Assembly (NCBI RefSeq): GCF_003086795.1 | Contig: NZ_CP026003.1 | Location: 1,570,777-1,634,776, forward strand | Origin: Stenotrophomonas sp. SAU14A_NAIMI4_5 | GTDB taxonomy: Bacteria > Pseudomonadota > Gammaproteobacteria > Xanthomonadales > Xanthomonadaceae | Reading direction: 5' to 3' | Length of the DNA: 64,000 nt | Part shown: in pieces, positions 45,102 to 54,652 of the stretch | Numbering within the stretch: position 1 is the stretch's first letter | Layout: the number at the start of each line of letters is the position of its first letter | Position numbers and translations under genes: made by a program | The notes under the pieces: model-generated | Databases searched by the model: none | What the model saw: only the letters and a program-made list of their open reading frames with translations | Told to the model about the DNA's origin: nothing

Positions 45102-46697
45102 TCAGTGCAGGCCGTGCGGCGCCAACCTTGTCGGCAGTGCAGTGTCCTGCTCGGCATGCGCCGGTGAATCCAGCAGCAGCATCCGGATGCGGTTGCCGCG
45201 GAAGTCCACGCGTCCGCCGTAGGCAATGGGCCGCGCACTCAACCGGCGTCGTGCCAAGGCCACGGTGTCGTCAGACAGGGTGCGGTAGCGGTCCAGCAGG
45301 CCGACGGTGACCACGATGCCGCGCTGTGTTCCGCGGCGACCGCAGCGTGCGCGCACCTGGATCTGTCCGCGCTCACCGTTCAGAAGCAGCGAAACCGCCT
45401 CGGCCAGGGTGCGGTAGGTGGCCAGCTGCAGGCCAAGGTTCAACTGGCAGGGGTCGCCCTGCAGCTGGTGGCGACCGAGGCGATCGGTCGCGTCCCAGGC
45501 GTGGTGGATGCCGCTGGCCTGCAGGGCCAGATAGAGGCCCAGCTGCTCCAGTTCAGCCGGGTAGACCATGCTGGTCAGCTCGCGGAACTGCCGCGAATGG
45601 CTGGTCGCGGTGCCCAGCAACCGTCGCGCGGGTTCGTGGTGCCCATGCAGCTTCAGCAGGTCGGCGGTCTCGCCCAGCGACGTTTCAATGTCATCGGCAA
45701 TGCGCCGCAGTGCCAACGCGCGCTGGCGCAGGTCCATTTCATTGGCGATATGCGCATTGCGGGAAAAATCGGCCGCCTGCCGCCCCGCCTGGTCCTGGTG
45801 CGCGTGGTGGTGGTAGTGCTGGCTGATGCGCGAGCCCAGTGCCAGCAGGGCGGTGCCGGCGACCGCGACGATCTGCAGGGTCATGAACGTGCGCTCGTCG
45901 AACGAGCCGGGCAGGCCGCTGCTGGGCGTGCCGACGCTGATCAGCATGTTCAGCAGCGGCACCGCGAGGGCTGCACCGCGCCAGCCGTGCATGCAGGTCA
46001 GCACCACGGCGGGCAGTGCCATCAGCAGCTGCAGGCTGGTCTTGGCCGGGTCGGAGCTGGCGCCCGCCCAGATCGCCGCGCTGCCCAGCACCAGCAGGGC
46101 GGCCAGCGAGGCCAGGGTCGGCCACTGCCGCCAGCTGGACCAGTCATGTCCGGCGCTGCGCCGCGACCACAACAGGGCGAGCGGGACCACGGTGATGATC
46201 GCGATGTAGTCGCCCAGCACGTAGCGGATGGCGGTACCCAGGATCGGATCGGAGGGCGGGGTGGGCCACAGCAGATGGGCCAGGCCCAGCTTCAGGACCG
46301 CGGTGGCCAGCGCCGCCCACGCGGCGATGGACAGCATCCAGGCTTCGCCGCAGGTGGCCAGGCGCCGGCGGTGGAGGGCCACCACCAGGGCCACGGCGGG
46401 TATCAGGCAGGCCGATGCCAGTACCACCCACGGCAGCCCGTAGCGGTCGATCATCGGGTAGCGCATCTGCGCGAAGTAGGCGTACTCGCCCAGGATCAGA
46501 TAGCCCCACAGGCGGGGCGGGCACAGCAGCAGTGCGGCGACGCGGATGCCGGCAGGCAGGTAGAACTGGTCCAGCGAAATCTGCCGGGTGGCCCAGCAGG
46601 CAAGCGCGTACAGCGCCGCCAGGGCAAGCCCCGCCGGGCGGATACGTACATCCAGGCGAATTCCATTCGTCCACCAGTTCAATCGCAAGCCTCCCAT
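45102..46697 (-). CDS. MASE1-type membrane sensor with degenerate histidine-kinase-like C-terminus
   Basis: 531 residues. The N-terminal half has about eight membrane helices in a MASE1-like arrangement (LDQFYLPAGIRVAALLLCPPRLWGYLILGEYAYFA, AIRYVLGDYIAIITVVPLALLW). The C-terminal half resembles a NarX-type kinase core: helices with NEMDLRQRALALRRIADDIE, then ELTSMVYPAELEQLGLYLAL. The expected phospho-His H-box is absent and the N-box Asn is missing (LATYRTLAEAVSLLLNGERG). It is probably a pseudokinase or uncharacterised output module. Confidence 0.75.
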   Translation of the reverse strand: MGGLRLNWWTNGIRLDVRIRPAGLALAALYALACWATRQISLDQFYLPAGIRVAALLLCPPRLWGYLILGEYAYFAQMRYPMIDRYGLPWVVLASACLIPAVALVVALHRRRLATCGEAWMLSIAAWAALATAVLKLGLAHLLWPTPPSDPILGTAIRYVLGDYIAIITVVPLALLWSRRSAGHDWSSWRQWPTLASLAALLVLGSAAIWAGASSDPAKTSLQLLMALPAVVLTCMHGWRGAALAVPLLNMLISVGTPSSGLPGSFDERTFMTLQIVAVAGTALLALGSRISQHYHHHAHQDQAGRQAADFSRNAHIANEMDLRQRALALRRIADDIETSLGETADLLKLHGHHEPARRLLGTATSHSRQFRELTSMVYPAELEQLGLYLALQASGIHHAWDATDRLGRHQLQGDPCQLNLGLQLATYRTLAEAVSLLLNGERGQIQVRARCGRRGTQRGIVVTVGLLDRYRTLSDDTVALARRRLSARPIAYGGRVDFRGNRIRMLLLDSPAHAEQDTALPTRLAPHGLH

Positions 46698-46859
46698 GCT
46701 GCTGCGCGCCAGCGCCCTTCAGGCTTCGCGCCTGGCCCCAGCCCGCGACAGTATCGGCTGCGGCGGACGCTTGCAATTGCCTGCAACGGCCGTGCCACTC
46801 CGCCGCTGCCGCGCGGTCTGCGACGGCTCTGACCGAGTTCACACTTTCACGTCACGGGG

Positions 46860-48137
46860 CTACCACAGCGCGTCGCGCAGCTTGTACCAGGACATCGCCG
46901 CCACCAGCAGCGGCGTGCGCAGCAGCCGGCCGCCGGGGAACGGCGCGTGCTGCAGGCGCTGGAACACATCCAGCCGCGCGCTCTGGCCATCGATGGCCGC
47001 GGCGATCACATCGCCGGCCAGGCCGGCGGCGGCCACGCCGTGCCCGGAAAAACCCTGGGCGAAATACAGGTTGCCGTCCAGCCGGCCCCAGTGCGGGGCA
47101 CGGTTGCGGGTGATGTCCACGTAGCCGCCCCAGACCTGTTCCACGGCCACGTCGGCCAGCTGCGGGAAGACCTGGTGCATGCGCCGCTGCATCAGCCCAC
47201 GCAGCCCCGGCGGCGGCAGCGCCGAGTAGCTGGCACGGCCGCCGAACAGCAGGCGGTGGTCATGGCTGAGGCGGAAGTAGTCCAGCGCCCAGGCGGTGTC
47301 GGCCACCGCCATGTTGTTGCGGATCAGCTGCCGCGCCCGCTCGGCGCCCAGCGGCGCGCTGGCGCCGATGTAGGTGCCGACCGGCATGATGCGGCGCTCC
47401 AGTTCCGGCAGCAGCCCCTGCAGCCAGGCATTGCCGGCCACCACCAGGTGCGCGGCACGCACGCTGCCCTGCGCGGTGTGCAATGTGGCCTGCGCGCCAC
47501 GCTGCACGCGGGTGACCGGCGAATGCTCGTGGATGACCACGCCGGCCGCACGGGCGGCATCGGCCAGGCCGCGCGCATAGGCCAGCGGGTGCAGGTGCGC
47601 ACTGAGCGGATCGAACATCGCGGCGCGGTAGCGCGGGCTGTCCAGCTGCGCGTGCAGGACATCGCGCTCCCACCACTGCATCGGATAGTCGTAATGGCGC
47701 TGCAGGTGCTCGCAGCCGGCGCGCAGGTCGCGTTCGTGGCGTGCACGGATCGCGACGCTGGCATGGCCTTCCACCCAATGGCAGTCGATGCCGTGGCGCG
47801 CGATGCGCTGGCGCATCGACTGCACCGCCTCGCGCGACCAGTCGAACAGATGGCGGGCGTCGCCGCGGCCGAGCTGGCGTTCCAGCGCATCCACCTCGCA
47901 GCCGTAGCCCACCAGCGCCTGGCCACCGTTGCGTCCGGACGCCCCCCAGCCGATGCGCTGCGCTTCCAGCAGCACCACGCGGTAGCCGCGCAGGGCCAGT
48001 TCCAGCGCAGCGGTCAGGCCGGTGTAGCCGGCGCCGAGCACCGCCACGTCGGCCTGCACATCACCGCGCAGTGGCGGCAGCGCAGCCGGTTCGGGCAGGC
48101 TGTCGGCGTACCAGCTGGGCGGGAAATCCGCGCTCAC
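46860..48137 (-). CDS. puuB: Gamma-glutamylputrescine oxidoreductase, PuuB type
   Basis: 425 residues from GTG 48137 (GAGG 6 nt upstream); a GTG at 48155 adds six residues. FAD-binding Rossmann motif VAVLGAGYTGLTAALELA, second FAD motif IGWGASGRNGGQALVGYGC, and the PuuB/DadA-like C-terminus (VWGGYVDITRNRAPHWG, YFAQGFSGHGVAAAGLAGDVIA). It oxidises gamma-glutamylputrescine to the aminobutyraldehyde. Divergent from puuD-puuA over about 180 bp, matching its pathway role. Confidence 0.9.
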   Translation of the reverse strand: MSADFPPSWYADSLPEPAALPPLRGDVQADVAVLGAGYTGLTAALELALRGYRVVLLEAQRIGWGASGRNGGQALVGYGCEVDALERQLGRGDARHLFDWSREAVQSMRQRIARHGIDCHWVEGHASVAIRARHERDLRAGCEHLQRHYDYPMQWWERDVLHAQLDSPRYRAAMFDPLSAHLHPLAYARGLADAARAAGVVIHEHSPVTRVQRGAQATLHTAQGSVRAAHLVVAGNAWLQGLLPELERRIMPVGTYIGASAPLGAERARQLIRNNMAVADTAWALDYFRLSHDHRLLFGGRASYSALPPPGLRGLMQRRMHQVFPQLADVAVEQVWGGYVDITRNRAPHWGRLDGNLYFAQGFSGHGVAAAGLAGDVIAAAIDGQSARLDVFQRLQHAPFPGGRLLRTPLLVAAMSWYKLRDALW

Positions 48138-48314
48138 CGTGGGCCTCGCGGGCACGGGATGAAGGGGCAGGGCGGGGGCGGGCGATCACTGTTCACCGGC
48201 ATAGTCTGGCCGATGCATGCAGCCGGGTGTGTGACGGCGACGACTTGCCGCCCGCGCGCACCGGCGGTTACTTTGAGGCCCAGGCCAAGGATGCCCACGC
48301 CAAGGAGTTTCCCC

Positions 48315-49076
48315 ATGCGCCGCCTGCCCTGGGTGGGCCTGCCCACCGACAGCACCGTGCTCGGCCATCACCGTTTCGCGGTGGCCGGCGAGAAGTACGT
48401 GCGCGCGCTGGTCGACGCGGCCGAGGTCACCCCGCTGGTGCTGCCCAGCCTGCAGCCGGCACTGCCGGCCGAGGACTGGCTGCAGGGTCTGCATGGCCTG
48501 CTCTTGACCGGCGCGGTCAGCAACATCGAGCCGCAGCACTATGAAGGGGGCCGCAGCTGGCCGGGCAACCTGCATGACCCCGCGCGTGATGCCAACGCCT
48601 TCGCCCTGCTGCAGGCCGCGCTGGCGCTGGACCTGCCGGTGCTGGCGATCTGCCGCGGCTTCCAGGAATTGAACGTCGCCCTGGGCGGCAGCCTGCATCC
48701 GCAGGTGCATGCAGTGCCGGGGCTGGCCGACCATCGCGAGGATCCGCAGGCACCGGTCGAGGTGCAGTACGGGCCGGCGCATGCGGTCACCCTGGCTGGC
48801 GATGGCTGGCTCGCGCAGTGGCACGGCAGCGACCACGCACAGGTCAATTCGGTGCACGGGCAGGGCATCGCCCGGCTGGCCGATGGCCTGCAGGTGGAGG
48901 CGTGGGCCGGCGATGGCCTGGTCGAAGCCGCACGCAGCCGCCACCATCGTTTCGTGCTCGGCGTACAGTGGCACCCGGAGTGGCGTGTCATGCAGGCGCC
49001 GTTCTATCACGCTATTTTCCGTGCTTTCGGCCAAGCTTGCCGGCAGTACCAACAGAATCAACTGGATTCCCGATGA
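48315..49076 (+). CDS. puuD: Gamma-glutamyl-gamma-aminobutyrate hydrolase, PuuD type
   Basis: 253 residues from ATG 48315 with AAGGAG 8 nt upstream. Class I glutamine amidotransferase fold: LPVLAICRGFQELNVALGGSLHPQVH with the nucleophile Cys, and FVLGVQWHPEWR with the catalytic His and Glu. It releases GABA from gamma-glutamyl-GABA. Its TGA overlaps the puuA ATG (ATGA), so the two are one transcript. Confidence 0.92.
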   Translation: MRRLPWVGLPTDSTVLGHHRFAVAGEKYVRALVDAAEVTPLVLPSLQPALPAEDWLQGLHGLLLTGAVSNIEPQHYEGGRSWPGNLHDPARDANAFALLQAALALDLPVLAICRGFQELNVALGGSLHPQVHAVPGLADHREDPQAPVEVQYGPAHAVTLAGDGWLAQWHGSDHAQVNSVHGQGIARLADGLQVEAWAGDGLVEAARSRHHRFVLGVQWHPEWRVMQAPFYHAIFRAFGQACRQYQQNQLDSR

Positions 49077-50470
49077 GTTCCCGACCTCGCCCGCGCAAGA
49101 CGGCCACGCCCCCCGCACCGCAGGAAAGCAGCCTGCTGCGCTGGCTGAAGGAGCGGCGCATCACCGAGGTCGAGTGCCTGGTGCCGGACATCACCGGCAA
49201 CGCGCGCGGCAAGATCATCCCGGCCGACAAGTTTTCGCACGACTACGGCACGCGCCTGCCCGAAGGCATCTTCGCCACCACGGTCACCGGTGAATTCCCC
49301 GACGATTACTACGACCTGACCTCGCCGTCGGACTCGGACATGATGCTGCGGCCCGACCCGGACACCGTGCGCATGGTGCCGTGGGCGGCCGACGCCACCG
49401 CACAGGTCATCCATGACTGCTACACCAAGACCGGCGAGCCGCACGAACTGGCCCCGCGCAACGTGCTCCGCCGCGTGCTGGCTGCCTATGCCGAACTGGG
49501 CCTGCGCCCGGTGGTCGCACCGGAGCTGGAGTTCTTCCTGGTGCAGAAGAACACCGACCCGGATTTCCCGCTGCTGCCGCCGGCCGGCCGCTCCGGGCGT
49601 CCGGAGACGGCGCGGCAGTCGTACTCGATCGACGCGGTCAACGAGTTCGATCCCATCCTCGACCTGATGTACGACTACGCCGATGCGATGAAGCTGGACG
49701 TGGACACGCTGATCCACGAATCCGGCGCGGCGCAGCTGGAAGTCAACTTCACCCACGCCGATGCGATGGACCTGGCCGACCAGGTGTTCCTGTTCAAGCG
49801 CACCATGCGCGAGGCGGCGATGCGCCACGGCGTGTACGCCACCTTCCTGGCCAAGCCGATGGAGAACGAACCGGGCAGCGCCATGCACATCCACCAGAGC
49901 CTGGTGCGGGTGAGCGACGGCAGCAACGTGTTCACCGGCGAGACCCATGGCGAGGGCGAGTTCAGCCCGGTGTTCGGCCATTACCTGGGCGGCCTGCAGA
50001 AGTACGTGCCGCAGGCGATGGCTTTCTTCGCGCCGAACGTCAATTCGTACCGGCGCCTGGTGTTCGGCGAGGTCTCGCCGAGCAACGTGCACTGGGGCTA
50101 CGACAACCGCACCTGCGGCCTGCGCGTGCCGCTGGACACGCCGGAGAACATGCGGGTGGAAAGCCGCTTCGCTGGGTCCGATGCCAACCCGTACCTGGCG
50201 ATGGCCGCGACCCTGGCCTGCGGCCTGCTCGGCATCCGCGAGCGGCTGGCCCCGGACGCGCCGGTGACCGGCAGCGCCAAGGAGCTGGGCTACAACCTGC
50301 CGCGTTCGCTGGGCGAGGCGCTGGACGGGCTGGAACAGTGCGCCGAACTGCAGGCCCTGCTGGGCGAACGCTTCTGCCGGGCCTACATCTCGGTCAAGCG
50401 CAAGGAATACGAGACCTTCTTCCGCGTCATCAGCTCGTGGGAGCGCGAGTTCCTGCTGTTGAACGTGTGA
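49073..50470 (+). CDS. puuA: Gamma-glutamylputrescine synthetase, PuuA type
   Basis: 465 residues of the glutamine synthetase family: VECLVPDITGNARGKIIPADKF at the N-terminus, VAPELEFFLV, HESGAAQLEVNFTHADAMDLAD, FLAKPMENEPGSAMHIHQS, and the C-terminal ESRFAGSDANPYLAMAATLACG. The PuuA-like N-terminus and the neighbours puuD/puuB support glutamylation of putrescine rather than ammonia. It starts inside the puuD stop. Confidence 0.92.
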   Translation: MSSRPRPRKTATPPAPQESSLLRWLKERRITEVECLVPDITGNARGKIIPADKFSHDYGTRLPEGIFATTVTGEFPDDYYDLTSPSDSDMMLRPDPDTVRMVPWAADATAQVIHDCYTKTGEPHELAPRNVLRRVLAAYAELGLRPVVAPELEFFLVQKNTDPDFPLLPPAGRSGRPETARQSYSIDAVNEFDPILDLMYDYADAMKLDVDTLIHESGAAQLEVNFTHADAMDLADQVFLFKRTMREAAMRHGVYATFLAKPMENEPGSAMHIHQSLVRVSDGSNVFTGETHGEGEFSPVFGHYLGGLQKYVPQAMAFFAPNVNSYRRLVFGEVSPSNVHWGYDNRTCGLRVPLDTPENMRVESRFAGSDANPYLAMAATLACGLLGIRERLAPDAPVTGSAKELGYNLPRSLGEALDGLEQCAELQALLGERFCRAYISVKRKEYETFFRVISSWEREFLLLNV

Positions 50471-50564
50471 AGGCCTGCAATTGATGAATGAGCCGCCGGG
50501 GGGTAGGCTGGCACCCGTCGCCGGCCCCGCCGGCCTCCCCCCATTCCGCATTCTGGAGCACCCG

Positions 50565-51674
50565 ATGAAGCTGCGTATCCTCACGCTCGGCCTGGCCTCC
50601 GCCATGCTTGCCGCCTGTGGCGGTGGCAACGGCGGCGCGCAGGACAGCCAGGTCCTGAACGTCTACAACTACAGCGATTACATCGCCGAGGACACCATCC
50701 CGACCTTCGAGAAGGAGAGCGGGATCAAGGTGACCTACGATGTGTTCGACAGCGACGAGATGGTCGAGACCAAGCTGCTGGCCGGCAACAGCGGCTACGA
50801 CGTGGTGGTGCCGACGCTGAACTTCTTCGGCCGCCAGATCCAGGCCGGCGTGTTCCTGCCGCTGGACAAGAGCAAGATCCCGAACCTGGCCAACCTGGAC
50901 CCGTCGGTGATGAAGCGCATCGCCACCCAGGACCCGGACAACAAGTACGGCGTGCCGTACATGATCGGCACCACCGGCATCGGCTACAACGTGGACATGC
51001 TGAAGGAGCGTTTCGGCGGCAGCGCCGACATCGCCAACAGCTGGGACCTGGTCTTCAAGCCGGAAAACATCGCGAAGATGAAGGACTGCGGCGTGACCAT
51101 CCTGGACACGCCGGCCGACATGATCCCGATCGCCCTGCATTACCTGGGCCTGGACCCGCACAGCGGCGACCCGGCCGAGCTGCAGAAGGCGGCCGACCTG
51201 CTGAAGTCGATCCGCCCGTACGTGCAGAACTTCCACTCCTCGCAGTACGTGGGTTCGCTGGCCAACGGCGGCACCTGCCTGGTGGTGGGCTGGTCGGGTG
51301 ACATCATCCAGGCCCGCGACCGCGCCGAGGAAGCCAGCAACGGCGTCCACGTGGCCTATTCGATCCCGAAGGAAGGCGCCCCGCAGTGGTTCGACATGCT
51401 GGCGATCCCGAAGGACGCCAAGCACCCGGAAGCAGCCTACACGTTCATCAACTACCTGCTGGAACCGAAGGTCGCCGCGGCCAACACCAACTTCATCCAC
51501 TACGCCAACCCGGTGCCGACCGCGACCCCGCTGGTGGACGAAGCGATCCGCACCGACCCGACCATCTACCCGCCGGCCGACGTCGCCGAGAAGATGTTCA
51601 CCTACTCGATCAACACCCCGGAAACCGACAAGCTCTATACCCGCCTGTGGACCGAAGTGAAGACCGGCAAGTAG
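50565..51674 (+). CDS. potF: Putrescine-binding lipoprotein PotF
   Basis: 369 residues from ATG 50565 (CTGGAG upstream). The signal peptide ends in a lipobox (SAMLAACGGG). The binding fold has VLNVYNYSDYIAEDTIPTFEKE, the usual first segment of PotF/PotD, then VFDSDEMVETKLLAG, GYDVVVPTLNFFGRQIQAG, VPYMIGTTGIGYN and GGTCLVVGWSGDIIQARDRA. It captures putrescine for PotGHI. The stop TAG is the TAG of a GTAG repeat (51671). It is separated from potG by an efflux operon. Confidence 0.92.
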   Translation: MKLRILTLGLASAMLAACGGGNGGAQDSQVLNVYNYSDYIAEDTIPTFEKESGIKVTYDVFDSDEMVETKLLAGNSGYDVVVPTLNFFGRQIQAGVFLPLDKSKIPNLANLDPSVMKRIATQDPDNKYGVPYMIGTTGIGYNVDMLKERFGGSADIANSWDLVFKPENIAKMKDCGVTILDTPADMIPIALHYLGLDPHSGDPAELQKAADLLKSIRPYVQNFHSSQYVGSLANGGTCLVVGWSGDIIQARDRAEEASNGVHVAYSIPKEGAPQWFDMLAIPKDAKHPEAAYTFINYLLEPKVAAANTNFIHYANPVPTATPLVDEAIRTDPTIYPPADVAEKMFTYSINTPETDKLYTRLWTEVKTGK

Positions 51675-51726
51675 GTGCCGACCGTTGGTCGGCACGCTTT
51701 CTGGTAGGGCCGACCAACGGTCGGCC
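51671..51726 (+). repeat. Two SMAG-type stem-loops after potF
   Basis: 51671-51695 (GTAGGTGCCGACC-GTT-GGTCGGCAC) gives potF its stop codon. 51704-51726 (GTAGGGCCGACC-AAC-GGTCGGCC) follows. Both have the same orientation. Confidence 0.9.
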
Positions 51727-51741
51727 TCCACCAAGCAGAAA

Positions 51742-51770
51742 AACGGAGGCCAACGGCCTCCGTTTTTTTT
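51742..51770 (+). terminator. Rho-independent terminator of puuDA-potF
   Basis: AACGGAGGCC-AAC-GGCCTCCGTT stem of 10 bp, followed by eight T. It is the clearest terminator in the window and separates potF from the efflux operon. Confidence 0.95.
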
Positions 51771-51929
51771 GCTTCTGCTTCTGCTCTGCCGTTGACCTCC
51801 TGTCCGCCCCCGGCTCTGCACCCTGCCAACCGGGAACTCATCGCCGGCACGCGACAAACGCTTTCACCTCACCTCCTCACCCCTTCCCCTACCGTCCCGT
51901 ATGGCACCGACCACCGCCACGACGAGACA

Positions 51930-53099
51930 ATGACCGACCACCCCCCGCGCACCGACGCCCCCACCGACGAAGCCCCCTCCACCCACGAGGACAAGCCTTC
52001 GCCGCTGAAGAACCCCAAGGTCCGCTGGACCCTGGCCATCATCGGCGCCGTCGTGGTCATCGCCCTGGTCGCCTGGCTCATCTACCACCTGCTGGTCGGC
52101 CGCTACCTGCAGGACACCAACAACGCCTACCTGCAGGCCGACGCCGTCGCCGTCGCCCCGCGCATCAACGGCTACGTCACCGAAGTGCTGGTGCACGACA
52201 ACCAGTGGGTCAAGGCCGGCGAACCGCTGCTGCGCATCGACCCGCGCACCTACCGCGCCACCCTGGACCAGGCCGAAGCGGTGATCGCCGTGCGCGAAGC
52301 CGACATCGCCGCCGCTGCCGCCGGCGTGCAGGGCCAGCAGTCCAGCCTGCTGCAGGCGCGCACCCAGCTCACCGCCGCCACCGCCTCGCTGCGCTTCGGC
52401 AAGGCCGAGCTGGCCCGCTTCACCCCGCTGGCCGCCAGCGGCGCCGACACCCACGAACACGTGGAAAGCCTGCGCCACGACGTCGAACGCGCGCAGGCCC
52501 AGTACGATGCGGCCAAGGCGCAGATCCAGGGCGCGCAGAGCCAGATCGAGGCCAGCCAGGCGCAGCTGGAACAGGCCAACGCTGGCCTGAAGCAGGCCCA
52601 GGCCGATGCCGCGCAGGCCCGCGTCGCCTTCGAGGACACCGAGCTGCGCGCGCGCATCGATGGCCGCGTCGGCAACAAGACCGTGCAGGTCGGCCAGTTC
52701 GTCGCCGCCGGCACCCGTACCATGACCATCGTGCCGGTCGAATCGCTGTACCTGAGCGCCAACTTCAAGGAAACCCAGGTCGGCCTGATGCGCGCCGGGC
52801 AGCCGGCCGAGATCAAGGTCGACGCGCTGCCGGGCACCACCCTGCATGGCACGGTGGAAAGCATCTCGCCGGGCACCGGCTCGCAGTTCGCGCTGCTGCC
52901 GCCGCAGAACGCCACCGGCAACTTCACCAAGGTCGTGCAGCGCGTGCCGGTGCGCATCCGCGTGGACGCCGGTGCCGAGGCGCGCAAGGTGCTGGTGCCG
53001 GGCATGTCGGTGGAAGTGACCGTCGATACGCGCAATGCCAAGGATGCGCGCGCGCGCACGAAAGACGAGGCCGAGGCTACGGCCGCGCCGGCGCGATGA
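51930..53099 (+). CDS. emrA: EmrA-type membrane fusion protein of a drug efflux system
   Basis: 389 residues from ATG 51930. A cytoplasmic acidic N-terminus is followed by one membrane helix (WTLAIIGAVVVIALVAWLIYHLLVG) and HlyD/EmrA motifs: TNNAYLQADAVAVAPRINGYVTEVLV, a long coiled-coil hairpin (residues about 120-240, Gln/Ala-rich), ARIDGRVGNKTVQVGQFV. It bridges the inner-membrane pump to the outer-membrane channel. ATGA overlap with the next gene. The order adaptor-pump-channel is complete in this operon. Confidence 0.9.
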   Translation: MTDHPPRTDAPTDEAPSTHEDKPSPLKNPKVRWTLAIIGAVVVIALVAWLIYHLLVGRYLQDTNNAYLQADAVAVAPRINGYVTEVLVHDNQWVKAGEPLLRIDPRTYRATLDQAEAVIAVREADIAAAAAGVQGQQSSLLQARTQLTAATASLRFGKAELARFTPLAASGADTHEHVESLRHDVERAQAQYDAAKAQIQGAQSQIEASQAQLEQANAGLKQAQADAAQARVAFEDTELRARIDGRVGNKTVQVGQFVAAGTRTMTIVPVESLYLSANFKETQVGLMRAGQPAEIKVDALPGTTLHGTVESISPGTGSQFALLPPQNATGNFTKVVQRVPVRIRVDAGAEARKVLVPGMSVEVTVDTRNAKDARARTKDEAEATAAPAR

Positions 53100-54652
53100 A
53101 CGCCACCACCGCCCCTGCAGCGCCCGCCGCCGAGGGCAAGGCCGATGCCGGTGCCTGGCTGGCCGTGGCGGCCGGCACCATCGGCTCGTTCATGGCCACG
53201 CTGGACATCTCCATCGTCAACGCGGCGCTGCCCACCATCCAGGGCGAGGTCGGCGCCAGCGGCACCGAAGGCACCTGGATCTCCACCGCCTTCCTGGTCT
53301 CGGAAATCGTGATGATTCCGCTGACCGGCTGGTTCGTGCGCACGCTGGGCCTGCGCACCTTCCTGCTGATCTGCGCCACGCTGTTCACCGCGTTCTCGGT
53401 GATGTGTGGCCTGGCCGATTCGCTGCCGATGATGATCGCCGGCCGGGTAGGGCAGGGCTTTGCCGGCGGTGCGCTGATTCCCACCGCGCTGACCATCGTC
53501 GGCACACGGCTGCCACCGAAGCAGCAGCCGCTGGGCACCGCGCTGTTCGGCATGACCGTCATTCTCGGGCCGGTGATCGGCCCGCTCCTGGGCGGCTGGC
53601 TGACCGAGAACGTCAGCTGGCACTACGCCTTCTTCATCAACGTACCGATCTGTGCCGGACTGGTGGCCTTGCTGCTGCTCGGCCTGCCGCATGAAAAATC
53701 GAACTGGGGCGGGCTGCTGCGTGCGGACTGGCTGGGCATCATCGGCATGACCGCCGGCCTGTCCGCGCTGACCGTGGTACTGGAAGACGGCCAGCGCGAG
53801 CGCTGGTTCGAATCGACGATGATCGTGGTGCTCAGCCTTGTCTCGCTGCTGGGGTTTGCCCTGCTCGCGCTTTCGCAGTTCACCAGCAAGGCGCCGGTGA
53901 TCCGCCTCAACATCCTCTTCCAGCGCAGTTTCGGCGCGGTGTTCGTGATGGTGATGGCGGTGGGCATGATCCTGTTCGGGGTCATGTACATGATCCCGCA
54001 GTTCCTGGCGATCATCGCCGGCTACAACACCGAGCAGGCCGGCTACGTTCTGCTGCTGGCCGGCCTGCCGACCATCCTGCTGATGCCGATGATGCCGAAG
54101 ATGCTGGAAACGGTGGACGTGCGCATCATGGTGTTCGGCGGCATGCTGTGCTTCGCCGCCGCCTGCTTCGTCAACCTCGGGCTGACCCCGGACAGCATCG
54201 GCCCGCACTTCGTCATCGGCCAGCTGCTGCAGGGCTGCGGCCTGGCGCTGGCGATGATGGCGCTGAACCAGGCGGCCATCACCTCGGTGCCGCGCGAATA
54301 CACCAGTGATGCCTCGGGCCTGTTCAACGCCGCGCGCAACCTTGGCGGCTCGATCGGCCTGGCGATCATTTCCACGTTCCAGGAACGCCGCGCGACCCTG
54401 CACATCGATGCGATCGGCAGCAGCGTCACCTCCAATTCAACCATCGCCCAGGACGCGCTGCATGCCTATGGCCAGCAGCTGGGTGATGCCACGCAGGCGA
54501 TGGCGGTGCTGGCGCAGACGGTGCAGATGCAGGCGATGGTGATGGCCTACAACGACCTGTTCTGGATCTTCGGCCTGATCGTGGTGGCGACCCTGCCGCT
54601 GGTGTTCCTGCTCAAGCCCCTGCCCAAGGGCGTTCCATTGGCGATGCACTGA
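53096..54652 (+). CDS. emrB: EmrB-type DHA2 family drug:H+ antiporter
   Basis: 518 residues with about 14 membrane helices. DHA2 signatures: GSFMATLDISIVNAALPTI, ISTAFLVSEIVMIPLTGWFVR, RVGQGFAGGALIPTALTIV, GPVIGPLLGGWLTENVSWHYAFFINVP (motif C). It exports hydrophobic compounds with proton uptake. Coupled to EmrA before (4-nt overlap) and the outer-membrane factor after (1-nt overlap). The substrate cannot be inferred from sequence. Confidence 0.92.
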   Translation: MNATTAPAAPAAEGKADAGAWLAVAAGTIGSFMATLDISIVNAALPTIQGEVGASGTEGTWISTAFLVSEIVMIPLTGWFVRTLGLRTFLLICATLFTAFSVMCGLADSLPMMIAGRVGQGFAGGALIPTALTIVGTRLPPKQQPLGTALFGMTVILGPVIGPLLGGWLTENVSWHYAFFINVPICAGLVALLLLGLPHEKSNWGGLLRADWLGIIGMTAGLSALTVVLEDGQRERWFESTMIVVLSLVSLLGFALLALSQFTSKAPVIRLNILFQRSFGAVFVMVMAVGMILFGVMYMIPQFLAIIAGYNTEQAGYVLLLAGLPTILLMPMMPKMLETVDVRIMVFGGMLCFAAACFVNLGLTPDSIGPHFVIGQLLQGCGLALAMMALNQAAITSVPREYTSDASGLFNAARNLGGSIGLAIISTFQERRATLHIDAIGSSVTSNSTIAQDALHAYGQQLGDATQAMAVLAQTVQMQAMVMAYNDLFWIFGLIVVATLPLVFLLKPLPKGVPLAMH

